Under the pieces are notes generated by a model that did not search any database, was not told the origin of the DNA, and saw nothing but the letters and a program-made list of their open reading frames with translations. This document shows positions 18,403 to 29,293 of a DNA stretch of 64,000 bases, piece after piece. The number at the start of each line of letters is the position of its first letter. The stretch's first letter is position 1. This DNA comes from an uncultured Ignavibacteria bacterium (GTDB lineage Bacteria > Bacteroidota > Ignavibacteria > SZUA-365). The DNA is taken from contig CAJXVM010000003.1 in NCBI GenBank assembly GCA_913061095.1, positions 124,001-188,000 of the forward strand, read 5' to 3'. Both the position numbers and the translations under genes were made by a program.

Positions 18403-20595
18403 ATGCGTTTCCTATTCGCCTGTTTCGCAATTCTGTTACAATGTATATCGATGTCACTCTCGGCGCAGCAGCATCCGCCGAACAGCGGGGAACGACTGCC
18501 CGTGTTTCATCCGACGTACGATCCTGCCGAGGCCGAGAAATCCGACATCTCGGGTCATCTGCCGGGACAGCGCGTATTTCCCGAACCCCACCGAAAAACC
18601 CATCCCCATGAATACGCCCCCATTCACGATCCGAAACACAGGGATACTGCTCCGCTGACGACGCATCTGCCGGGGCTGCAGCCCCCGCCTGAAATCGAGA
18701 GCAATAGTCATGGAACGCCCTCGCTGAACGGCAGCGCTTCAGCGGAGAAGACGCGACTGCAAAAAGAGACCGACCATATTCACGGCAATCAGCATGAGAT
18801 GGGACTGATGGCAAACACCTGGTGCACGATCGGACAGAACTTCGTACAGATCGCATGCGATCCGCTCACCGAGAGAATCGCGGTCGTCTATCGGGGAAAT
18901 GATCGAGCACGATACGATGGCGACGGGCGTCGACTTTTCCTGCGCCATTCCACCGACAACGGGCTTTCGTGGGCCAGTCAAAGTGACAACATCGCTTCCA
19001 TCTCCAATCCCCGCTTTCCGTCCATCTGGCTCCCGCTGCAGGAGCGTCCCCCTCATATCGCGGTTATCAACGCGCAGCCGGTGGAGCGGACGGACAGCAC
19101 GGAAATCCTCGGGGAAATCCACGCCATTCGCACCGACCTGCAGTTCGGCAATCCACTGTACTCGATGCTCGGCAACCCGCCGTCCTGGACTCCGCCCTGT
19201 GAGATCATGGAAGATCAGGTCAGCGGTGATCTCTATTCCATGGCCGGCATCCTCGATGCACAGGACGGTTCCTTTCTCGGCAGCGTGCATCTGCTTCGAT
19301 CCACTGACGGAGGGGAGAATTGGAATGCCGTCAACATGCAGGCGCCGGTCTTTCGCAGCGCCGATGTCCCGGACGGATTCACTGCAGTCAATCTGCGGCT
19401 CGACCTCTCACCCGACGGCAGCACCATGATCGCCGCCGTGGTGTATGTCCGTCACAGCTCGCCCGGCCGCGCGAAACTGCTCGACAGCCGTCATGAGATC
19501 GCCTGGCGTATCTCGACGAATCGCGGTCAGAGCTGGCAGTCATGGAAGCGGCTTCGTCTAGCGGATCTCCCGAATCCTCCCGCCCCGTTCGATGCGAGGC
19601 TGACGATGAGCTGGGAGATGGATGTGGTATTTGATTTCATGAACCGCCCGCATTTTCTGACGATCTGCTCCGCGGATCTGAATCCCTTCGACATCTTCGA
19701 TGAGGCCCCGACGGATTCGACCATCAACCTGGCGAGTGTTGATTCCACGTTTGCCACGGAAATCCTGATGACTCCGGAGGGAGGATGGCGCATACTGCCC
19801 GTCGGTCCCGTCCGCCGGGTGCGTACCGACCGATACAGTTTTACCGTGCACTCCCCCGAATCCGAACCCTGGCTGATTCGCAACGAGCCGCAGTGGGCGC
19901 GCAGTTACGACGGCAACAAGCTGTTCGCGAAATGGATCTCACCGCGCGCAAGCTGGACGATCACCCAATCACGCGACATCCCCATTTTGTACCCCGATTC
20001 CATCACACAGGTGTATGTCAACGCACGCCTGGTCACAGGCGGGACGAGCAACAACTGGGTACGTCCCTGGGACTTCACCAATCCCGCGGCGAATACGACA
20101 GTCATGGACAGCAGCATGCGCGCCACCTGGGATGAACGCGTTGGGGCCAAGTTCAGCAAGATGGCGTATTATTCCAGCTCGTGGGACCGTGTCCACATCA
20201 TCTACACGGAATGGGGAATTGGTGAAACGCTCGATGATGATGCTTTCTGGACGGACCAGGTCGTGTGGTATCTGCGGAAGGTGGATCTCCCGCTGCATAC
20301 CCTTTCATCCGGCGAGGATGCACATCCTGTGCGGAAGTTCTCGCTCTCGGCAAATTATCCGAATCCCTTCAATCCCTCGACCGTGCTGCAGTTCACGCTG
20401 CCGCGGGCGGCACATGCTTCCCTGCGCGTGTATGACATGCTGGGACGCGAAATCGCCGTGCTCGCCAATGCATCGATGCATGCCGGCACCCACCGCGCCA
20501 CATTCGACGCGGCCGGACTGCCGGGCGGCATGTACATCGCGCTTCTCGAGAGTGGCGCACAGACCGCGATGCGGAAAATGATGCTGCGCAGATAG
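18403..20595 (+). CDS. T9SS-secreted Asp-box protein, copy 3
   Basis: A 730-aa third paralogue, the longest. The signal peptide (MRFLFACFAILLQCISMSLS) is followed by an extra polar, His/Pro-rich stretch of about 80 residues that contains two PLT-x-HLPG-like segments and has no match in copies 1-2. The propeller part retains VVYRGNDRARYDGDGRRLFL, Asp-boxes STDNGLSW, STDGGENW and STNRGQSW, and HFLTICSADLNPF. It ends in a T9SS type A domain nearly identical to that of copy 2 (MYIALLESGAQTAMRKMMLR). AAGGAGGAGGT upstream is a strong ribosome site. Role unknown: an extracellular binding or hydrolytic protein is the reasonable guess. Confidence 0.85.
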   Translation: MRFLFACFAILLQCISMSLSAQQHPPNSGERLPVFHPTYDPAEAEKSDISGHLPGQRVFPEPHRKTHPHEYAPIHDPKHRDTAPLTTHLPGLQPPPEIESNSHGTPSLNGSASAEKTRLQKETDHIHGNQHEMGLMANTWCTIGQNFVQIACDPLTERIAVVYRGNDRARYDGDGRRLFLRHSTDNGLSWASQSDNIASISNPRFPSIWLPLQERPPHIAVINAQPVERTDSTEILGEIHAIRTDLQFGNPLYSMLGNPPSWTPPCEIMEDQVSGDLYSMAGILDAQDGSFLGSVHLLRSTDGGENWNAVNMQAPVFRSADVPDGFTAVNLRLDLSPDGSTMIAAVVYVRHSSPGRAKLLDSRHEIAWRISTNRGQSWQSWKRLRLADLPNPPAPFDARLTMSWEMDVVFDFMNRPHFLTICSADLNPFDIFDEAPTDSTINLASVDSTFATEILMTPEGGWRILPVGPVRRVRTDRYSFTVHSPESEPWLIRNEPQWARSYDGNKLFAKWISPRASWTITQSRDIPILYPDSITQVYVNARLVTGGTSNNWVRPWDFTNPAANTTVMDSSMRATWDERVGAKFSKMAYYSSSWDRVHIIYTEWGIGETLDDDAFWTDQVVWYLRKVDLPLHTLSSGEDAHPVRKFSLSANYPNPFNPSTVLQFTLPRAAHASLRVYDMLGREIAVLANASMHAGTHRATFDAAGLPGGMYIALLESGAQTAMRKMMLRR

Positions 20596-20616
20596 ACCTC
20601 TTCCCCCGGAAACACC

Positions 20617-20646
20617 GCGGGGCGGACTAATGGTTGTCCGCCCCGC
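20617..20646. terminator. strong hairpin between convergent genes
   Basis: A perfect 11-base-pair stem GCGGGGCGGAC / GTCCGCCCCGC with an eight-base loop lies between the stops of the third Asp-box gene (+) and the lipoprotein gene (-). There is no T-run, so intrinsic termination is only likely, not certain. Confidence 0.5.
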
Positions 20647-20679
20647 ACTGTATACCTCATGGATTCGTACTGAGGGTAT

Positions 20680-21432
20680 CTACAATTCTCCTGCCCCCTT
20701 TTTGAAATTCGCCAGCAGCGCACCGGACACGCGAAGGCTGTCGAGGATCTGTTCGAAGCCCTCGTGCCGTCCTTTCCGCCGCGCATCCTCGAGGAGACGC
20801 TGCTTGACTACCTTAGCGAACACGGTGGGGGAAATATGCGCATCACCCTGGGCGACAAAGGTTCCGAAAACGCCGTCCCGATAATAGTACCACACGTGGA
20901 ATCCCTCGATGATATCGCCACTGAGCGCAACTCGTGCGACGAGTGAATCGGCCTTGCGATGCGACAGTCCGTGTTCTTCCGTGAGATAATTCATGCACAG
21001 CGTATAATGATTCTCACCGCGGCTGACGCGATGGGGCTCCGGGAGTTTCGCGGTAATGTCGTGCAGATGCCGGTGCTCAGTGTCAATGCGTTCCTGCAGG
21101 GTCAGGATATCCTCGAGCAGTCCGCAGCAGGATCTGTCGTCCTCGGTTTCGATGTGATGCTCCAGCCGGGAAACCTCCCGTGCGTTCAGACCGAAATCCG
21201 GATCGATGCGCAGTGCCAGCCTGCGCTCCGGTTTGACTGTCTGGTTGTAGGCCTGGACAATGTCGCGGATTTCTTCCTGCAGAGAGGCAATCGAGGCGGA
21301 ACGCGTTTCCGCTTCTCGTGCCATCTGCTGGAATTCGTCGATGCTCATGTCTTTGCCGCCACAGGACGTCATCAGCCCCGCTGCGACCAACACAAGAACA
21401 CCGAAGTACACACGCGATAGACGGCGGTTCAT
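20680..21432 (-). CDS. lipoprotein of unknown function
   Basis: A 250-aa protein with a lipoprotein signal ending in the lipobox LMTSC. The next 100 residues are charged and probably coiled-coil (RSASIASLQEEIRDIVQAYN). The C-terminal half contains NHYTLCMNYLTEEHGLS and EGFHVWYYYRDGVFGTFVAQ, which suggests a folded domain I cannot name. It follows the Nudix gene by nine bases and is probably in the same operon. Confidence 0.7.
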   Translation of the reverse strand: MNRRLSRVYFGVLVLVAAGLMTSCGGKDMSIDEFQQMAREAETRSASIASLQEEIRDIVQAYNQTVKPERRLALRIDPDFGLNAREVSRLEHHIETEDDRSCCGLLEDILTLQERIDTEHRHLHDITAKLPEPHRVSRGENHYTLCMNYLTEEHGLSHRKADSLVARVALSGDIIEGFHVWYYYRDGVFGTFVAQGDAHISPTVFAKVVKQRLLEDARRKGRHEGFEQILDSLRVSGALLANFKKGAGEL

Positions 21433-21441
21433 AGGCAGACT

Positions 21442-22041
21442 CTATTGTGTGACATCGTTTGCGTTGAGCAGGTCCGGCCGGCGCAGAAAGAGATACGAAA
21501 ACGCCACGACAACGAGCGCGTGGTCGATGACTCCATCGAGGATCAGCTGCGGGACAGCCCGCAGCGGAACGAGCCGGACATTGATTTCCTCCTCGTCATC
21601 GGGGCGCGGCGCCGTGGCAGGGCGAGCGTTCCGGACGAGGAATGAATGACAGTGATTGCTCTGTATCGCCGGGTTCGGCGCGATGATGCCGAGTTCTTCG
21701 AGCGCATCACCGTCATACCCGCTCTCCTCGCGCATTTCGCGACGCGCGGCATCGGCGGGAGAGACATCTTCCATATCTACAATTCCGCCGGGGATCTCCA
21801 GCGTCACATCACGTGTGCCGTGGCGGAACTGCTCGATCATCACAACTTCATTCTCCGCGGTCAGCGGAATGATATTGCACCAGTCTGCCCCCTGCAGAAC
21901 GTAAAACGTTCCGCGGCGTCGATGATTGCGGCGCTGATGTTGATGGACCGTGAAGACGCGGCAGTCCTGTACCATGGAGGAATCCACGGTTTCCCATGAC
22001 GCAATCTGACCGGAATGTGGAGAAGCTTCGGCAGTGGACAT
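21442..22041 (-). CDS. Nudix hydrolase (ADP-ribose pyrophosphatase-like)
   Basis: About 199 aa. The Nudix box is GGIVDMEDVSPADAARREM followed by REESGY; the REMREESG core is intact, but the loop before it has one residue more than the GX5EX7REUXEEXGU consensus. MIEQFRHG and LEIPGG are typical of ADP-ribose / nucleoside-diphosphate-sugar pyrophosphatases, which split ADP-ribose to AMP and ribose 5-phosphate. ATG 22041 is used; a GTG frame start at 22083 exists without family support. The metabolic partner is not evident from neighbours. Confidence 0.85.
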   Translation of the reverse strand: MSTAEASPHSGQIASWETVDSSMVQDCRVFTVHQHQRRNHRRRGTFYVLQGADWCNIIPLTAENEVVMIEQFRHGTRDVTLEIPGGIVDMEDVSPADAARREMREESGYDGDALEELGIIAPNPAIQSNHCHSFLVRNARPATAPRPDDEEEINVRLVPLRAVPQLILDGVIDHALVVVAFSYLFLRRPDLLNANDVTQ

Positions 22042-22217
22042 AGATTGCTGTGCCGGAGAGAGACGTCCTCCTCTCCGGCACACCTTTCAAAAACATGCAT
22101 TCACTGTTTTCACGAGCACGGGGCTGTGAAGGGCTAACAAATTGCGAATATTTTCGCCGAAAACAAACGCTGAAGAATCTATTTTACCGTCCTTTTTCCA
22201 GACGCTTTTGAAACGAA

Positions 22218-22895
22218 TTACAGTTCGATGGTCTCGCCGAATTGCATGACGCGGGCGTTGAAGCCCTTCTCGGCGACCTTGATCCTGAATTCATCCGGAT
22301 CCGCCTCAATGACGGGAAATGTGTTGTAGTGCATGGGAATTGCCAGGCCGGGTTTGACGAATTCCACGGCCTTGACGGCATCATCGATGCCCATAGTGAA
22401 ATTATCTCCGATCGGCGCGATCATGCAGTCGATGGCGTCGCGTTCACCGATGAGCTGCATGTCGAGGAAGAGACCGGTATCACCGGTGTGATAGACCGTC
22501 TTCCCGCCCATGGTGATGACCACACCCGCGGGTTCCCCCATATACTGGCCGTCAGGTGACGAAGATCCGTGATGGGCGATGGTCCATTTCAGCCGGCCGA
22601 AGGGAAAGTTGTACGCGCCGCCGATATGCATGTTATGCGCCTTCGCGCCCTGTGCGGCGGCATAGCTGGCGAGTTCATTGACGGCGATGACCAGCGCGTC
22701 ATGCTTTTTCGCAATGTCGAGTCCGTCACCGAGATGGTCTCCGTGCGCATGCGTCAGCACCACGAACTGCGCCTCGATGTCGTCTGCCTTCATCGGTGCG
22801 GTCGGATTGCCGCTGAGGAAGGGATCGATGACGAGCGTATGTGTTCCGTCATCGAGAATAAACGATGAATGGCTGAGATACGTCAGTTTCAGCAT
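22218..22895 (-). CDS. UPF0173-type metal-dependent hydrolase (metallo-beta-lactamase fold)
   Basis: A 225-aa protein of normal length for the UPF0173 group. It starts LKLTYLSHSSFIL and holds the metal-binding THAHGDHLGD motif, further His/Asp ligands in HHGSSSPDG and TVYHTGDTGLF, and MHYNTFP near the end. Members are cytosolic hydrolases of uncertain substrate. A clear ribosome site CGGAGGAAT precedes the ATG. Single gene; divergent from the gdhA gene that follows. Confidence 0.92.
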   Translation of the reverse strand: MLKLTYLSHSSFILDDGTHTLVIDPFLSGNPTAPMKADDIEAQFVVLTHAHGDHLGDGLDIAKKHDALVIAVNELASYAAAQGAKAHNMHIGGAYNFPFGRLKWTIAHHGSSSPDGQYMGEPAGVVITMGGKTVYHTGDTGLFLDMQLIGERDAIDCMIAPIGDNFTMGIDDAVKAVEFVKPGLAIPMHYNTFPVIEADPDEFRIKVAEKGFNARVMQFGETIEL

Positions 22896-22942
22896 GGTAT
22901 TCCTCCGTGTTCATGTGTCGTCGGATGGGATATTCAATATAG

Positions 22943-24463
<1,521 letters not shown>

Positions 24464-24484
24464 TTGCTTTTCCGCCTTTCGTGA

Positions 24485-24514
24485 AAGAGGCTGTCCTTTC
24501 GGGGACAGCCTCTT
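24485..24514. terminator. bidirectional hairpin terminator
   Basis: Stem AAGAGGCTGTCC / GGACAGCCTCTT (12 base pairs, six-base loop) lies between the convergent gdhA and ATP-grasp genes, followed on the + side by CTGTTTTA. Confidence 0.8.
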
Positions 24515-24519
24515 CTGTT

Positions 24520-27500
24520 TTACTGCTGGGGTACGACCACTTCGTTGTCGAAATTATACATATCGCGGTTGCCGGGCGCCTCCTTCATTACGACGCCGCT
24601 GCTCGACTGACCATCGACACGCACCTCCATCTGCTGCGGGGCGCGCATATGCCGCACGAATTCCTTCTCCGCGACCAGTTCGAGTGACTGCAGCCAGTCC
24701 CAGTCGATACGGTCCTCCTCCCGGAAATGCCGCGTTGTGAAATACGCGATGTGAAAAGACGTCAGGTTCTGAAAGAAATGCGACCCCTGTGACGGATCCG
24801 GAAGCATGTTCGGCAGTGAGGTCTCGACGATGGCATGCGCGCCCGAAATACCGGTGAAACGCACCGGAATGCCGAGCCAGGGATCCGCTGACCCCCACCG
24901 GCCCGGACCGATCAGCAGGTACGGCCGCTGTTCGGCCACCAGCTGCCGGTTGAGGTCCGTGATCTCGCGTGCCATCTCCATCGTTTTTGCATTGTCGAAC
25001 TTTTCGGGAATCACATACACGATATCCTGCAGGCGATAGATCCCGTTGCCGAGTACGTTCTGACTGCGCAGCAGCAGGTCATCGTCGCTGATAGCGTCCA
25101 GATCGATCTCCACACTTCCCTCCTCCTTGACCATCGGACGCACCTGCAGGAAATCAAACTCGGATACATCGTCGAAGTGCTTGCCGAGCACTCCGGCGAA
25201 CTCGATCTCCACCGGACAGTTCATTGCGGTTTCGCAAAGCTGCATCAGCAGACGCAGCACTTTCGCGAGCGGAATGAACTCGGACTGCAGGATCGGCGCG
25301 AAGTTCATGACACGCAGTCCCTTGCGAAACGTCCCCTCGTACAGCGTATCATCCTCCGCGCAGTAGGTGGACGCGAGATACTCAAGGGTCTCATGCCGCT
25401 CGGCATCCTTGACGTCGAGCAGTTCGAGGTTCTCTTCCTCACTGGGCTCCTCATTCAGCGGATCGGATTCGAGATCCAACGCCCAGAATTTCTTCTGGGA
25501 ATTGGAAAAATAATCCTTGCGCGTGGCGAACTGCGGGAGAATCGTGGGATACAGGGGACAGAACTGCGCACTGACGCCGCCGTCGACGATGGTCTTGCCG
25601 AGGCCGAGTGCAAGATTGACAATGCCGTCAGACTGCTTTGCATCACCGAAGGGATAGTAATTGAATGAGCGCGCCACGCCTGAGTAATGCGGATAATAGT
25701 AACGGTCAAATCGCGTTCCGGCCATCTCCTGGATGATGACGGCCATCTGTTCCTCTTCGATGCGATGCCCCGTCGCCTCAATATAGTTTTTTGCGCTTTT
25801 CAGATATGTCGATGCATAGACGTACTTGACCGCCTGCAGGAGCTCTCGAAAACGTACATCCGCATCCTCGTTGCTGTTCGGAAGCATGACGGTGGCGTAA
25901 ATGCCGGCGAACGGCTGGTACAGCGTATCCTCGAGCAGGCTCGACGAACGAACGGCGAGCGGATGCCGGTTGCGCCGCACGATGGCGCGCAGATCATCCT
26001 CGACACTCTCCGGGAAGCGTCCCCGCATGAACGCCTGCACGATTTCACTGTCGGGGATGTTCTGCACCACGACCGGCAGCAGATCGTTGAGTTCCATGAA
26101 CTGTGCGAACACCTCCGTACAGAGAATGATCGACCGTGGGATTTTTATCCGTACGTTCGCGAAATACGATGGATGCAGATAATTCTTGAGGATGTTGTCG
26201 ATGAATGCGAGCCCGCGGGCCTTTCCACCGAGCGACCCGCGCCCGATGCGCAGGAACGTCGCCGGCGAATCGGCGTCCTCGGTGGAATACTCGGCGATCA
26301 TACCGCGCTCGTCGAGTATGACCAGTTCGTCGATTTTCCGGATGATATACTCGCGCAGATCGTCGATCGATTCGAATTCAGTGATCTTCACTGGCTTGAT
26401 CTCCTGCGCGAGACGGAACCGCGTGCGCGCGAGCAGCCAGTTGGAAAAATGATCCCGCGAGGCGTGATATCGCAGTGACGCATCCGGGATGGAGCGCAGT
26501 TTTTTACGGAGCTGCCTGATCGTGCGCGCACGATCAACCTCCGTGCCGTCGGGCATGCGGAACACGAAATCCCCGAAGCCGAAATTGTTGAGCATGAAAT
26601 CGCGCACTTCCTGCAGCAGCGTGCGGGAGCGCTTGTTGGAGAATGCCGCATTGAGACTGAGGATTTCATCTTTGAGATCCTCGCGGGAGGACTGCACCAG
26701 CACGGGAAGTTCCGGACTTTTCTCGCGCACGCGACGGATATATTCGATGCCGGCGCGCTCATCCTCTACACCATTGATGGGGAATTTGATGTCCGTGATG
26801 ATACCGAGCAGTTCCTTGCGGTACTTGTGGAAATACCGCCATGCTTCCTCAAAGGTCGTGGCATGCAGAATTTTCGGCCGCGCGCGCTGGCGCAGCAGCT
26901 TCTCCGCAAAGTTCTTGCCCTCCTCGATGAGCATCTGTCCCTGCTTGATCAGCTCGGTATAGATCAGCGGCAGGAATGAAGAATAGAACTGCGGGGAATC
27001 CTCGACAAGGATGATGGCGCGGACGCCGAAATCCTTGCAGTCCGTGCGCGCGTTGATCCAGTCTTCGAGCAGCTTGATGATGGCGAGGAAGAGCTTCCGG
27101 TCGCCCGACCAGATGAAGACGCGATCAAACATGTCGATGGCGCCCTGGTTGAGCAGCATCTGCAGTTCCTTGCTCTGATAGCCGAGCAGGGCCACCGGGA
27201 TATCGGGATTCTGTTCTTTTGCGGCGGCACAGAATGTGTCGAGCCGCATGTCGCCAAGGCGCATCATGGTGATCACGAGATCGAACTGGTGCTCCGCCAG
27301 CGCATCCAGCGCCGCTTCGCCGGAGTATACGCGTGTAATGGACGGCGCGTAGTGAAGGTTCAGTTCGAGGTACTCGCTGAAGATGGCCTCGGTCAGCTGG
27401 CCGTCGTCGACGAGCGTGTAGAAATCGTAACGGCTTGAGACGAGCAGGATATTGTTGACGCGGAAGCGCATCAGATCCTTGAAGTCGAGATCATGCGGAC

Positions 27501-27576
27501 TGATGTCGCGCTTGGAAAACCCCGATTCGATAATGACATCCCGAAGCTCGTCCCGTTTTATGCGTCTGCGTTTCAT
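24520..27576 (-). CDS. receiver-receiver-ATP-grasp (PEP synthase N-domain) giant protein, copy 1
   Basis: A 1018-aa soluble protein. Residues 41-170 are receiver-like, but the acidic pocket is lost (VSS at 46-48) and the phospho-acceptor position is Met104 (FDLVITM). Residues 186-330 form a second receiver with VEDS (191-194) and Asp262 in IITD, so it could be phosphorylated. Residues about 445-815 are a PPDK/PEP-synthase ATP-grasp domain: GGKARGL, AVRSSSLLED, PFAGIYAT, VIIQEM, SGVARSF and LQVRP. The phospho-His swivel and PEP-binding barrel of true PEP synthases are absent. Instead there is a conserved end module with LIGPGRWGS (888-896) and GSHFFQNL (931-938). It is convergent with gdhA. 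The function is unknown; see findings. Confidence 0.85.
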   Translation of the reverse strand: MKRRRIKRDELRDVIIESGFSKRDISPHDLDFKDLMRFRVNNILLVSSRYDFYTLVDDGQLTEAIFSEYLELNLHYAPSITRVYSGEAALDALAEHQFDLVITMMRLGDMRLDTFCAAAKEQNPDIPVALLGYQSKELQMLLNQGAIDMFDRVFIWSGDRKLFLAIIKLLEDWINARTDCKDFGVRAIILVEDSPQFYSSFLPLIYTELIKQGQMLIEEGKNFAEKLLRQRARPKILHATTFEEAWRYFHKYRKELLGIITDIKFPINGVEDERAGIEYIRRVREKSPELPVLVQSSREDLKDEILSLNAAFSNKRSRTLLQEVRDFMLNNFGFGDFVFRMPDGTEVDRARTIRQLRKKLRSIPDASLRYHASRDHFSNWLLARTRFRLAQEIKPVKITEFESIDDLREYIIRKIDELVILDERGMIAEYSTEDADSPATFLRIGRGSLGGKARGLAFIDNILKNYLHPSYFANVRIKIPRSIILCTEVFAQFMELNDLLPVVVQNIPDSEIVQAFMRGRFPESVEDDLRAIVRRNRHPLAVRSSSLLEDTLYQPFAGIYATVMLPNSNEDADVRFRELLQAVKYVYASTYLKSAKNYIEATGHRIEEEQMAVIIQEMAGTRFDRYYYPHYSGVARSFNYYPFGDAKQSDGIVNLALGLGKTIVDGGVSAQFCPLYPTILPQFATRKDYFSNSQKKFWALDLESDPLNEEPSEEENLELLDVKDAERHETLEYLASTYCAEDDTLYEGTFRKGLRVMNFAPILQSEFIPLAKVLRLLMQLCETAMNCPVEIEFAGVLGKHFDDVSEFDFLQVRPMVKEEGSVEIDLDAISDDDLLLRSQNVLGNGIYRLQDIVYVIPEKFDNAKTMEMAREITDLNRQLVAEQRPYLLIGPGRWGSADPWLGIPVRFTGISGAHAIVETSLPNMLPDPSQGSHFFQNLTSFHIAYFTTRHFREEDRIDWDWLQSLELVAEKEFVRHMRAPQQMEVRVDGQSSSGVVMKEAPGNRDMYNFDNEVVVPQQ

Positions 27577-29193
<1,617 letters not shown>

Positions 29194-29220
29194 TCCTCCC
29201 GGACGCGTTCCGCTATTCAG

Positions 29221-29258
29221 AAATCCCCTGCTCCGATCCGTCGGGGCAGGGGATTTTT
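29221..29258. terminator. bidirectional hairpin terminator
   Basis: A 16-base-pair stem (29221-29236 with 29241-29256, one G-T pair, loop TCCG) around TCCCCTGC / GCAGGGGA, ending in a T-run. It separates the convergent second gdhA and ATP-grasp genes. Confidence 0.85.
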
Positions 29259-29292
29259 AATACGATATCGCAATCGCAATCGATATCGTATT
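29259..29292. repeat. perfect 12-bp inverted repeat
   Basis: AATACGATATCG and CGATATCGTATT flank a ten-base spacer CAATCGCAAT. It sits directly after the gdhA terminator and one base before the stop codon of the - strand ATP-grasp gene. It may act as that gene's terminator hairpin or as a protein-binding palindrome. Confidence 0.6.
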
Positions 29293-29293
29293 C

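Noticed and set aside
13878-20595. Calling the Asp-box proteins sialidases
   Set aside because: Asp-box motifs alone do not show sialidase activity and I could not identify the Arg triad and Tyr/Glu catalytic set.
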